From contig CALIAZ010000003.1 of assembly GCA_938045565.1 (NCBI GenBank), positions 102,691 through 166,690 on the forward strand: a DNA stretch of 64,000 nt, written 5' to 3'. Made by a program: the position numbers and the translations under genes. The notes under the pieces were generated by a model, which was not told where the DNA came from, did not search any database, and was given only the letters and a program-made list of their open reading frames with translations. The stretch's first letter is position 1. Each line of letters opens with the position of its first letter. Below are positions 44,882 through 52,264 of the stretch, one piece after another. This DNA is from an uncultured Atopobium sp. (GTDB lineage: Bacteria > Actinomycetota > Coriobacteriia > Coriobacteriales > Atopobiaceae).

Positions 44882-46528
44882 CTAGTCCTCTGGAACGGTG
44901 TAATCGGAACTAGAGGTATCAATATCGACATCAAAGAAGTGATAAATCAAGTTTCCAACCTTAGCGTTCTTGACGTACTTCTTAGCGACAAAGGAGTTCT
45001 TTGGCCAGTACAGAGGAAGTGTAGCGAAGTCTGTACGAGTCAGCAGGTTATCTGCATCTTTGTAATCCTCTGTCCTCTTGTCCTTGTTGGACTCGGAGCG
45101 ACCCTCAACAAGAAGCTTGTCAAACTCTGGGTTGTTATAGAAGGAAGACTTCTTTGCAGCGTTAGTGCTGTAGAAGTAGGTGTACATGTGCTGATCGCCA
45201 TCAGCAAACAGTGGATACCAACCAAGGGTAGTAATCTGAAGGTTACCTGCAGCCCAGTCTGTGTTCCAAACTGCGTTGTCCTCTACCTGGACATCAAGGG
45301 TAACGCCGATCTTGCTCCAGTACTCCTGGACAGCAACAAGGAGTTTCTCGTAAGACTTTCTAACCTTTGCAGAAAGCTTAAGGTTAGTGACACCAGCCTC
45401 AGCAAGAAGAGACTTAGCTTTCTCTGGATCGTACTCAAAAGCAGGAGCGCTCTTGTCGTAACCAGGAGTTGCTGGTGCAAGCCATCCGCTTGCAACGGTG
45501 CCGTTACCAGAAGCAATGTTGTCAACAAGCTCCTGGCGGTTAATCGCCAAGGAAAGTGCCTGGCGGACCTTAGCATCAGTAAGCTCAAAACCCTCTTTGA
45601 GGTTGAGGTTGATGAAGTTAACACCAAGGGTCTGATATGCAGTAATCAGGTCCTTGACGTCAGCATCACTTGAATACTGCTGGTACAGAGAAGATGGAAG
45701 ATCGCAGAAGTCAATATCGTTGTTCTTGAAAGCAAGCAGCTGAGTATTAGAGTCATCATAGTAGTGAATGCGAATCTCATCCAGAGCAGGCTTGCCGTCA
45801 TGGTAGTCATCAAAGCGCTCAAGAACAACCTCGGTAGTATCATCGTTGCTCTTAATCTTGTATTTACCGGTACCAATAAGGTTAGTACCAGTACCCCAAT
45901 CAGCACCAGCAGCCTCACAAGCCTTCTCTGGGAAGATGCAGGCATAAGGGATACCAAGAACGCTTACAAAAACAATGTAAGGCTCAGAAAGTGTAAAGGT
46001 AAAGTGAGTGTCATCCTGAACAGTTAAGCCCTCAAGCTCGGTGGCATTGCCAGCGAGCATCTCTGGAGCACCCTTAATCTTGTCAAAGAAGCTGGTGGAG
46101 AGAGCCTTAGTTTCTGGCTTAAACATACGCTCAAAGGTGTACTTAACGTCCTTTGCGGTCAAAGTAGTACCGTCGTGGAACTTGATACCCTCTTTGAGCT
46201 CACACTTAAGAGTGACACCATCAGACTCAAAGGTTGGAATCTCCTTGAGCAGACATGGAACAAGCTCATTGTCCTCAGTCCAACGAAGCAAAGACTCACA
46301 AACAGAGTCTGCAACACATGCGGACTGTGAGTTGTTTGCACGCTGCATATCAAGGCCCTGCTTAGAGTTTGCAGAACCATAGCGAAGAATCTTCTTCTTA
46401 TCAGATGCCTGAGTAGTATCAGTGGAGGAAGAGTTGCAGCCAGCCAGCATCATAGATGCGCCACCACCAGCCGCTACCATACCTGATGCCTTCAAAAAAT
46501 TACGACGGCTTAGTGAGTTCTCCAGCAT
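44882..46528 (-). CDS. Oligopeptide-type substrate-binding lipoprotein
   Basis: Family 5 binding protein of 548 residues, first gene of the dppBCDF-like operon. Twin-arginine leader LSRRNFLKASG, lipobox LAGC and a Ser/Thr linker. LKCELKEGIKFHDGTTLTAKDV and KVRQALSLAINRQEL are family segments. It is a paralogue of the protein at 38907-40511. GAAGGG precedes the ATG. Confidence 0.9.
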   Translation of the reverse strand: MLENSLSRRNFLKASGMVAAGGGASMMLAGCNSSSTDTTQASDKKKILRYGSANSKQGLDMQRANNSQSACVADSVCESLLRWTEDNELVPCLLKEIPTFESDGVTLKCELKEGIKFHDGTTLTAKDVKYTFERMFKPETKALSTSFFDKIKGAPEMLAGNATELEGLTVQDDTHFTFTLSEPYIVFVSVLGIPYACIFPEKACEAAGADWGTGTNLIGTGKYKIKSNDDTTEVVLERFDDYHDGKPALDEIRIHYYDDSNTQLLAFKNNDIDFCDLPSSLYQQYSSDADVKDLITAYQTLGVNFINLNLKEGFELTDAKVRQALSLAINRQELVDNIASGNGTVASGWLAPATPGYDKSAPAFEYDPEKAKSLLAEAGVTNLKLSAKVRKSYEKLLVAVQEYWSKIGVTLDVQVEDNAVWNTDWAAGNLQITTLGWYPLFADGDQHMYTYFYSTNAAKKSSFYNNPEFDKLLVEGRSESNKDKRTEDYKDADNLLTRTDFATLPLYWPKNSFVAKKYVKNAKVGNLIYHFFDVDIDTSSSDYTVPED

Positions 46529-46600
46529 ATTAACCCTTCTTTCTTATTAAAACGATTTATAAGACAACCCTGCTGGGGTAAAATAACTATACAAAACAAT

Positions 46601-46630
46601 TACCAGTATCTACCTATATATACCTAGAAT
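46601..46630. repeat. Three 10-bp phased TACC direct repeats
   Basis: TACCAGTATC, TACCTATATA and TACCTAGAAT follow one another with exact 10-base period; TACCTATATA recurs at 46711-46720. Helically phased repeats upstream of the binding-protein promoter suggest an operator. Confidence 0.45.
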
Positions 46631-46777
46631 GAAATAGATATGAAACATTAAATTGTGACGATAACAGCAAAATCTATTCACCTGCACTTTTTGTCAAATC
46701 ATATAGGATTTACCTATATACAAAGATAAATAATGACTAAGCATTTTTGGACATTTGTCCATTATGTCCATAAAAAT

Positions 46778-46808
46778 ATTGGCAGATACCAAAGCGATAC
46801 CTGCCAAT
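46778..46808 (-). terminator. Terminator of the surface-protein gene
   Basis: 8-bp stem ATTGGCAG / CTGCCAAT with 15-base loop followed on minus by ATTTTTATGG; 33 bases after the stop at 46841. Confidence 0.6.
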
Positions 46809-46840
46809 ACAAATACCTGTAACGAGAAGCACTCTCTGTC

Positions 46841-48562
46841 TTAGTGCTTACGCTTCATAAGTCCAGCGGCTGTCAAAGCAGATGCACCCATAACCATAAG
46901 AGGCATTACCAGAAGCTCTTCACCTGTATTTGGAAGCTGTGCCTTCTTCTTCTTTTCCTTCTTCTCTTTTACTGGAGAAGCAGAATTGGAAGGCTCTTCT
47001 GGAGCTGGCGTTGGTGTTGGAGCTGGAGTATCAGACTCAACAGTTAGGGTAACTGTCTTTGCTGCCTCATAATCATTACCTGCAGCTGCAGCATTACCGT
47101 TGAAGTAATAGTAATACGTAACGGAGTATACGCCAGGAGTCTTAGAAATCTCTTCTGCCTTCTGAGCAACAGTTGCTGCATCCATGGTTGCTGTATCAAG
47201 CACAACTGCACCACTCTGATCAACAACCTTAACGCGAGCATCAGCAGAACCGGCAGCAGGGGTAACCTGACCGGCACTGTGATCAACCATAGCATCAAGG
47301 TTATCAAGGATGGACCAAGAATCCTGGTTAGCGGTAATAGTGCTCTCGTGTGCAGTAACTACCTGTCTGAGCTCTGTATACAGAGGAGAGATGACGCCGT
47401 TATTAAGATCAAGAGCATCAGTAGAGTTTTCAGAAGCATTGATAACAAGGTTGTTGCTGGAAAGAGAAGTGTACGAATACTCCTGATACACATCATCCGT
47501 AAGGTCATTATCAACAGCAAGCTGCCAGCCAGGAAGATTGAGGTACAGTCCACTATTGGAATTTCCAGTGTGAACTGAATAGCCATAATCTCTCATGGCA
47601 GCCTTAATGTTGGTCAAATCAATGTAGTATGCACCGCCGGTATACAGTGCATCATTTTCTGTTGCGCTGTGGCGGTCTTCATACAGGATATTGTCAACGT
47701 GAATATCACTTGCAGAAATAGTTGGCATGTAATTCCACTCGTCCTGTGGGATAGCGTAATAGCTACCATCAGGCCTAATAATTACGCCAAGATATTTCTT
47801 GTTGCTGCTAAGAATGGAGTTGTTTGTTCCCTCTTCCAGCACCTGCCTTGCAAATCTAACTGAAACACAAGGGTTTCCGTAAGAGGTTCTGTGATCAAGC
47901 AGGTGCTGAGTAAGACCTACATAGTTGGTGCCATACAGATTAAGAGTAGAACCATTAGTAAGCGTCAGAGGGACGGTAAGTGTAATGGTTTCACCAGCAG
48001 CCAGGGAACCAGAAATAGAGATGGAACGCATTTCAGCATTGTCCTGACCAGCTGCCTGGTATGCAGCGTATGCATTAGCTGCAGGCTGAGAACCAGAACC
48101 GCCATTGAGTCCATTAATGTTCAGGTTAATTGCAGTTGCTGCATTAGTTGACGAGAAGGTAAATCCTGTTGCACGCAAATCGGGATTAGGGCTTGAGCTA
48201 GCATAATAAGTAAGTGGCAGCTGCATAATCTCGTTAACAGAAACTGGAGATGAAGAGATATTGGTAATCTTTACCACTGCCTGCAGATTCTGATACTTAT
48301 CAATATCTACAATAGAGCGATTCATCTGAGTAGTGTCATTATCCTTATAAGCGTAGTTAGATGTCTGACCAGAAGCATCTGTAAAGTAAATAGAACGCTC
48401 AATAAGACCATCTGCACTCACAGATGGTGACACATTAGTAGTAGTGCCGTTATAGAACGAATTGTTACTTGCAGCGTAAGCAATATTTGGCATAAAAATC
48501 AAAGCTGCCAAAAATGCAAACATAACAGCAAGAAAACTGTGGCCCTGCATCTTTGATGTCAT
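46841..48562 (-). CDS. LPXTG cell-wall anchored surface protein
   Basis: A 573-residue surface protein. Signal peptide about 1-31 ending AYAA, a long Asn/Ser/Thr-rich extracellular part with beta-type segments, a Pro-rich wall-spanning stretch (TPAPTPTPAPEEP), a Lys-rich segment, the sortase motif LPNTG at 543-547, a hydrophobic stretch and KRKH. The ectodomain is not a family I recognise. The segment 420-510 (VKVVDQSGAVV to VTLTVES) resembles a small Ig-like or MucBP-like domain. AGGAGG lies eight bases upstream of ATG. It is a single-gene unit; adhesion or matrix binding is only a guess. Confidence 0.85.
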   Translation of the reverse strand: MTSKMQGHSFLAVMFAFLAALIFMPNIAYAASNNSFYNGTTTNVSPSVSADGLIERSIYFTDASGQTSNYAYKDNDTTQMNRSIVDIDKYQNLQAVVKITNISSSPVSVNEIMQLPLTYYASSSPNPDLRATGFTFSSTNAATAINLNINGLNGGSGSQPAANAYAAYQAAGQDNAEMRSISISGSLAAGETITLTVPLTLTNGSTLNLYGTNYVGLTQHLLDHRTSYGNPCVSVRFARQVLEEGTNNSILSSNKKYLGVIIRPDGSYYAIPQDEWNYMPTISASDIHVDNILYEDRHSATENDALYTGGAYYIDLTNIKAAMRDYGYSVHTGNSNSGLYLNLPGWQLAVDNDLTDDVYQEYSYTSLSSNNLVINASENSTDALDLNNGVISPLYTELRQVVTAHESTITANQDSWSILDNLDAMVDHSAGQVTPAAGSADARVKVVDQSGAVVLDTATMDAATVAQKAEEISKTPGVYSVTYYYYFNGNAAAAGNDYEAAKTVTLTVESDTPAPTPTPAPEEPSNSASPVKEKKEKKKKAQLPNTGEELLVMPLMVMGASALTAAGLMKRKH

Positions 48563-48654
48563 AGGCGTATTCCTCCTCAGAATAAAAACTTAGCGTTATA
48601 TTTTCGCATTAAGATACTGTTGAAGGAATGGAGATATTTGTTGCTCACATAAAA

Positions 48655-48684
48655 AAGAGACGCCATCTTTCGACGACGTCTCTT
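48655..48684 (-). terminator. Terminator of rpsA
   Basis: Stem AAGAGACG / CGTCTCTT followed on minus by TTTTTT, 28 bases after the rpsA stop. Confidence 0.8.
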
Positions 48685-48711
48685 GACAAATCTCTAGATG
48701 CGCAAAGTGCT

Positions 48712-49956
48712 CTACTCTGCAGCCTCTTCGGTTGCCTGTGCGTTAGCCTCAGAATTAACAAGGTGAGCCTCAAGATCAGCCTCAGCCTCAGCTGCTGCTG
48801 CCTCTGCTGCTGCACGCTCCTCCTCTGGAAGTGGAGTGACCTCAATGTCAATGCCAAGGGTCTCTGCAGCTGCCTTCATAGACAGGGAGATACGACGACG
48901 GTCAAGATCAATCTCCATGACCTTTACCTGTACAACGTCGCCAACCTTGCAGACCTGAGATGGAGCGGTGACGTGCTGCTTAGCCATCTCGGAGATGTGG
49001 ACGAGGCCCTCAACGCCGTTGCCAAGGTCAACAAATGCACCGAAGGTAACAAGCTTGGTGACAGTGCCCTCAATGATAGCGTCAACTGGGTACTTGGAAA
49101 CAAGTACGCGCCATGGATCCTCGGAAGTCTGCTTGAGACCAAGGGAGATACGCTCACGGTTAAGGTCAACGTCGAGAACCTGAACCTCAACCTCCTGGCC
49201 AACCTTAACAACCTCAGATGGGTGGTTAACGTGGTTCCAAGAAAGCTCAGAGATGTGAACCAGGCCGTCAATGCCGCCAAGGTCAACAAATGCACCAAAC
49301 TCAACAATGGAGGAAACGGTGCCCTTGAGCTTCATGCCAACCTGAAGCTTGCCCAGGATGTCCTGACGCTCTGCCTTACGAGCCTCCTCAAGAACAATAC
49401 GGCGAGAAAGAACAACGTTGTTGCGGTTGCGATCCATCTCGATAACACGAGCCTCAATACGAGTGCCCATGAATGCACCAAGATCCTTGACGCGACGGAG
49501 GTCAACAAGGGATGCAGGCAGGAAGCCACGGAGGCCAATGTCAAGAATCAGGCCGCCCTTAACAACCTCAATAACCTCGCCCTCAACGGTCTCACCAGCG
49601 TTGAACTTATCCTCAACTGCCTTCCAAGCACGCTCGTACTCAGCACGCTTCTTGGAGAGAACCAGACGGCCCTCTTTGTCCTCTTTCTGAAGGACAAGAG
49701 CCTCGACGTCCTCACCCAGGGAGATGATCTCTGCGGGGTTAACGTCTTTACGAATAGAAAGCTCACGAGCAGGAATAACGCCCTCAGACTTGTAGCCAAT
49801 GTCTACGAGGACCTCATCGCGCTCAATCTTGACGACGGTGCCGTTGACAAGATCTCCCTCATCAAAATCGGTGACAGTGCCGTCGATCAGGCTGTTCATT
49901 TCCTCATCGGAAATTTCATCCAAAGAGAAGATGGACGAGTTCTGAATCTCACTCAA
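48712..49956 (-). CDS. rpsA: 30S ribosomal protein S1
   Basis: RNA-binding ribosomal protein that helps mRNA loading. 414 residues with four S1 domains: starts near GDLVNGTVVKIERDEVLVDIG, GETVEGEVIEVVKGG, GMKLKGTVSSIVEFGAFVDLGG and IIEGTVTKLVTFGAFVDLG; the last two keep the typical GLVHISE. The C-terminus is an Ala/Glu-rich acidic tail. The start is TTG at 49956 with GGAAGGGG seven bases before. The long plus-strand frame across it (48628-50097) is a codon-bias shadow. Confidence 0.96.
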   Translation of the reverse strand: MSEIQNSSIFSLDEISDEEMNSLIDGTVTDFDEGDLVNGTVVKIERDEVLVDIGYKSEGVIPARELSIRKDVNPAEIISLGEDVEALVLQKEDKEGRLVLSKKRAEYERAWKAVEDKFNAGETVEGEVIEVVKGGLILDIGLRGFLPASLVDLRRVKDLGAFMGTRIEARVIEMDRNRNNVVLSRRIVLEEARKAERQDILGKLQVGMKLKGTVSSIVEFGAFVDLGGIDGLVHISELSWNHVNHPSEVVKVGQEVEVQVLDVDLNRERISLGLKQTSEDPWRVLVSKYPVDAIIEGTVTKLVTFGAFVDLGNGVEGLVHISEMAKQHVTAPSQVCKVGDVVQVKVMEIDLDRRRISLSMKAAAETLGIDIEVTPLPEEERAAAEAAAAEAEADLEAHLVNSEANAQATEEAAE

Positions 49957-50100
49957 AGGTGGACCCCTTCCAAAACGGGGCCCCGGTCAACATGGTTGCT
50001 GCCAGAGTGCCAATACGTGGACTTCTCTACTCGGAAACTTACATGCTCTCGGGGGCCAACAGATACAGTGCATGACTTGACGCCATACAGGCAATAGGAT

Positions 50101-50137
50101 AGCGCTCTTCGGCTGATTAAACAAGCCAAAGAGCGCT
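50101..50137. terminator. Terminator-like hairpin after the HMA protein gene
   Basis: Stem AGCGCTCTT / AAGAGCGCT with an inner GGCT/AGCC extension. T residues are better on plus (ACTTTTGC), but the only gene running into it is the minus-strand HMA gene, so direction is uncertain. Confidence 0.5.
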
Positions 50138-50212
50138 ACTTTTGCACAGCTATTACGCAAGTTTTACAAAATTTCTTCAAAGTTTGTTTCTTGCAAGATG
50201 ATTATGTTGTGC

Positions 50213-50605
50213 TTACGCAAGAAGGCGGTAGCCCTCTTTTTCTACGACAGCTCGATACGTATCAACATTAATTGGATTTTTGCTGAGGATACGTGCCTGA
50301 CCACCGGCTAGAGTAACCTGCGCCCATGTTCCCTCAATACTATCGAGGGCTCGAGTCACATGATTGACGCAGTTCTGGCAAGTCATACCACCAATCTCAA
50401 ATGTCTGAACATAGGGGTAATGAGACTCATCTTTGTCTTCTGGTCCATCTGCAGCAGCAACATGCTCTGTATTACAGGTAGTAACACCTGTTCCCTCATC
50501 AGAGCAGCAGCCTTTTTTGCCCGCAGCAATTCCATAAACACGATAACCCGCAAAACCGCAAACAGCTACAACAGCAAGAATAACAATGATATTGATTGGT
50601 GACAT
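50213..50605 (-). CDS. Membrane-anchored heavy-metal-associated (HMA) domain protein
   Basis: A 130-residue protein. One N-terminal TM segment (about 4-28), then a Cys-rich stretch (CC at 33-34 and C44), a charged linker and a C-terminal HMA domain with metal site GMTCQNC (73-79) and a typical end (VEKEGYRLLA). It probably hands metal at the membrane. It is the last gene after the DUF3793-like and flavodoxin genes on the same strand, in the metal island. Confidence 0.85.
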   Translation of the reverse strand: MSPINIIVILAVVAVCGFAGYRVYGIAAGKKGCCSDEGTGVTTCNTEHVAAADGPEDKDESHYPYVQTFEIGGMTCQNCVNHVTRALDSIEGTWAQVTLAGGQARILSKNPINVDTYRAVVEKEGYRLLA

Positions 50606-50714
50606 ACAAACTTCCCTTCTGTTGTTGTTTTACTACCCACCATTTTCTAAATTATTCAAAAAATGATGTTTTTCTCGCTAAATTTAACAGCAACAGCAAA
50701 AATCGTAATGCAGC

Positions 50715-51119
50715 TTAAGCGGAAAGCTTTGCGCCAAGGCCACGGAGAGCCTCAAGAGCATCGTCATCTGGCTCAAGGTTGCAGATAAAGGTCTCAATAA
50801 CGTTGACGCCCTCTGCCTCAGCATTCTGCTTCCAGGTCTCCATCCAGTCACCGGTTCCCCAGTCGTAAGAGCCAAAGAGAGCGGTTGGCTTCTGTCCAAG
50901 CTTGCCGGCGCAATCGTTGAAAAGCTCCTCAAAATCAGGATCAAGCTCCTCGTCACCCATAGCAGGGCAACCAAAAGCAAATGCATCGTACTGATCGCAC
51001 ATATCTGCAGAAAACTCAGAAGACTCAATAGCCTCAGTGTCTGCTGCGCTTGCAAGCTCTTTTGCCATTGCCTCAGTATTGCCCGTCATGGACCAATACA
51101 CAACTGCTACTTTACTCAT
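50715..51119 (-). CDS. Flavodoxin
   Basis: Short-chain FMN electron carrier, 134 residues. FMN phosphate loop SMTGNTEAMA (10-19), FGCPAMGDEEL and FGSYDWGTGDW, which form the isoalloxazine loops. It replaces ferredoxin under iron limitation in many bacteria, which fits the neighbouring iron genes. ATG has AGAAGGAGGAA upstream. Confidence 0.93.
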   Translation of the reverse strand: MSKVAVVYWSMTGNTEAMAKELASAADTEAIESSEFSADMCDQYDAFAFGCPAMGDEELDPDFEELFNDCAGKLGQKPTALFGSYDWGTGDWMETWKQNAEAEGVNVIETFICNLEPDDDALEALRGLGAKLSA

Positions 51120-51203
51120 ACATTTCCTCCTTCTGTGTCCAGGTTCCCCCTGGAAAACTACACATTACTTTCAATACCTCAACAAGAAATCCAAGCACAC
51201 CCC

Positions 51204-51950
51204 TTATGCAACCTGACATTTCTTGGTATTGCCATACGATGAGAGAATCTGTGCTAAAGATTCCCCTTGATAAAAACGATGCTTGCACTGGTCTTCTGCA
51301 TCTTTAAGTCTCTCGAGGCGCAGGCGAGTTTCTTCCGTGTTGTCATAAACTTTCCAAGCACCAGTAAAAAGCTCAGACTGTCCATTCATAAAGCCCTGAA
51401 CATCAGCAAGTGGATAGCCCAGTACCAGTCCAATCTCGTGCGGAAACGCGGCTTTTCTTGCGTGAAAAGCAAAAATTCTTGAACGCATGCTCTTCATCAA
51501 CGCCTGCGCTGACTCAGTGGAATGACCAAATGCAGCCAGAAACTCACAGTGCTCTGGTTTGGCGAGAATATCCTCAACAAGCTCAGGTCTATAGGCAACA
51601 AACGTCACCTTTCCGCCAGAAATAGCAGAGGTAGCAAGGAGCGTTACCCCAAACAGTGAGAGTTCGTGAGTAGCGTTGCATAGAAATGCCCTCAGAGTTG
51701 GGTCGGTGCAAATGAGACTTGTGCAAGAGCTACAAGACTTGTGGGATGCAAATGAAAAGAGCGCGGCTGGCTTGACGTGAGCAATAATACCAGCAGCACA
51801 GCGAACAAACGTTGTAGCAAAATCGTGACAGAGCTCGGGGGTATACGCTCTCCCGGCATCATTGAAAGCAGGCTTTTTATCAGCAGAATATGTACAGGGA
51901 GAAGTAACGTCTAGGAGCAATGAATTCTCAAAAGAAGTAAGACAATCCAT
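51204..51950 (-). CDS. DUF3793-like protein
   Basis: A 248-residue protein resembling the DUF3793 family, which is often found near flavodoxin and feo genes in Firmicutes and Coriobacteriia. Family-type segments: CRSRIFAFHARKAAFPHEIG region, LVLGYPLADVQGFM, and WKVYDN with C-terminal QCKHRFYQGESLAQIL. A Cys-rich motif (HKSCSSCTSLIC) lies in the first half. Its ribosome site AAGGGAGC is complementary to the loop of the upstream terminator hairpin. Function unknown; metal or redox role suggested by context. Confidence 0.75.
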   Translation of the reverse strand: MDCLTSFENSLLLDVTSPCTYSADKKPAFNDAGRAYTPELCHDFATTFVRCAAGIIAHVKPAALFSFASHKSCSSCTSLICTDPTLRAFLCNATHELSLFGVTLLATSAISGGKVTFVAYRPELVEDILAKPEHCEFLAAFGHSTESAQALMKSMRSRIFAFHARKAAFPHEIGLVLGYPLADVQGFMNGQSELFTGAWKVYDNTEETRLRLERLKDAEDQCKHRFYQGESLAQILSSYGNTKKCQVA

Positions 51951-51967
51951 ACCGTACTTGCTCCCTT

Positions 51968-52007
51968 CTTAAAAATGCGCCGTCGACTAAAAGGGAGCCG
52001 ACGGCGC
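51968..52007 (-). terminator. Terminator in the DUF3793-like leader
   Basis: Stem GCGCCGTCG / CGACGGCGC with a 13-base loop and ATTTTT on minus, placed 18 bases before the start codon. The loop contains GCTCCCTT, the exact complement of the gene's own ribosome site AAGGGAGC (51960-51967). Confidence 0.75.
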
Positions 52008-52080
52008 CTGGATTCCGGACCCTTGGAGAGGGGAAAGGTTCCGGGCTGATAAAGCAATTTTGTTAGAACTAGCTCCTGTT
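51968..52080 (-). ncRNA. Candidate iron-linked RNA A (C-rich loop) or attenuated leader
   Basis: On minus, a hairpin CCGGA-A-CCTT / AAGG-G-TCCGG (about 52015-52043) shows a loop TCCCCTCTCC. It is followed by a GC-rich terminator with 9-bp stem (51977-51985 with 51999-52007) and ATTTTT. The 5' end is not certain; a TATATAAC-like minus-10 and the TTAACTTGTTA box lie just upstream. The segment TTGCTTTATCAG before the hairpin is shared with RNA B. It could be a free RNA, the attenuated leader of the DUF3793-flavodoxin operon, or both. Confidence 0.5.
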
Positions 52081-52092
52081 ATATAAAAACCT

Positions 52093-52103
52093 TAACAAGT
52101 TAA
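52093..52103 (-). promoter_or_regulatory. TTAACTTGTTA metal-regulator box candidate
   Basis: On minus TTAACTTGTTA, part of an inverted repeat TTAAC-AA-GTTAA. The same box type precedes RNA B, the P-type ATPase operon and feoA. DtxR/MntR-family regulators use similar sites; none is in the window. Confidence 0.4.
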
Positions 52104-52185
52104 CCTCTTCTAACTATTTAAAGTGTAAGCCTTAGCTAACTAAATGCAAGAGAAAACTCAAAATATTTTTACTTTTTGACAGAAA

Positions 52186-52223
52186 AAAGCTCCCGCCTCT
52201 TACTAATAAGAAACGGGAGCTTT
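52186..52223 (-). terminator. Terminator of the P-type ATPase operon
   Basis: 10-bp stem AAAGCTCCCG / CGGGAGCTTT, followed on minus by TTTTTT, 40 bases after the stop at 52265. Confidence 0.8.
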
Positions 52224-52264
52224 AACGCAATCTAAAAAACGTTTTGTTGACGCACAAGTGCGTT

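Larger units (their letters stand above)
46529..46840 (-). other. AT-rich intergenic region with repeats
   Basis: 312 bases between the binding-protein gene and the surface-protein gene. It holds three TACC repeats phased at 10 bases (46601-46630), a fourth TACCTATATA at 46711, a GGACATTTGTCC inverted repeat with a further TGTCCA next to it (46749-46770) and the surface-protein terminator (46778-46808). No ORF is seen. Confidence 0.6.
51951..52264 (-). other. Intergenic region with terminator, metal boxes and candidate RNA
   Basis: 314 bases between the P-type ATPase stop and the DUF3793-like start, all read on minus: ATPase terminator (52186-52223), TTAGCTAACTAA (52132-52143), TTAACTTGTTA box (52093-52103), candidate RNA with C-rich loop and terminator (51968 to about 52080), then the ribosome site. 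Confidence 0.7.

Noticed and set aside
48628..50097. 489-codon open frame on plus across rpsA
   Set aside because: It is antisense to the four S1 domains of rpsA, has no ribosome site and no recognisable domain; it arises from biased codons.
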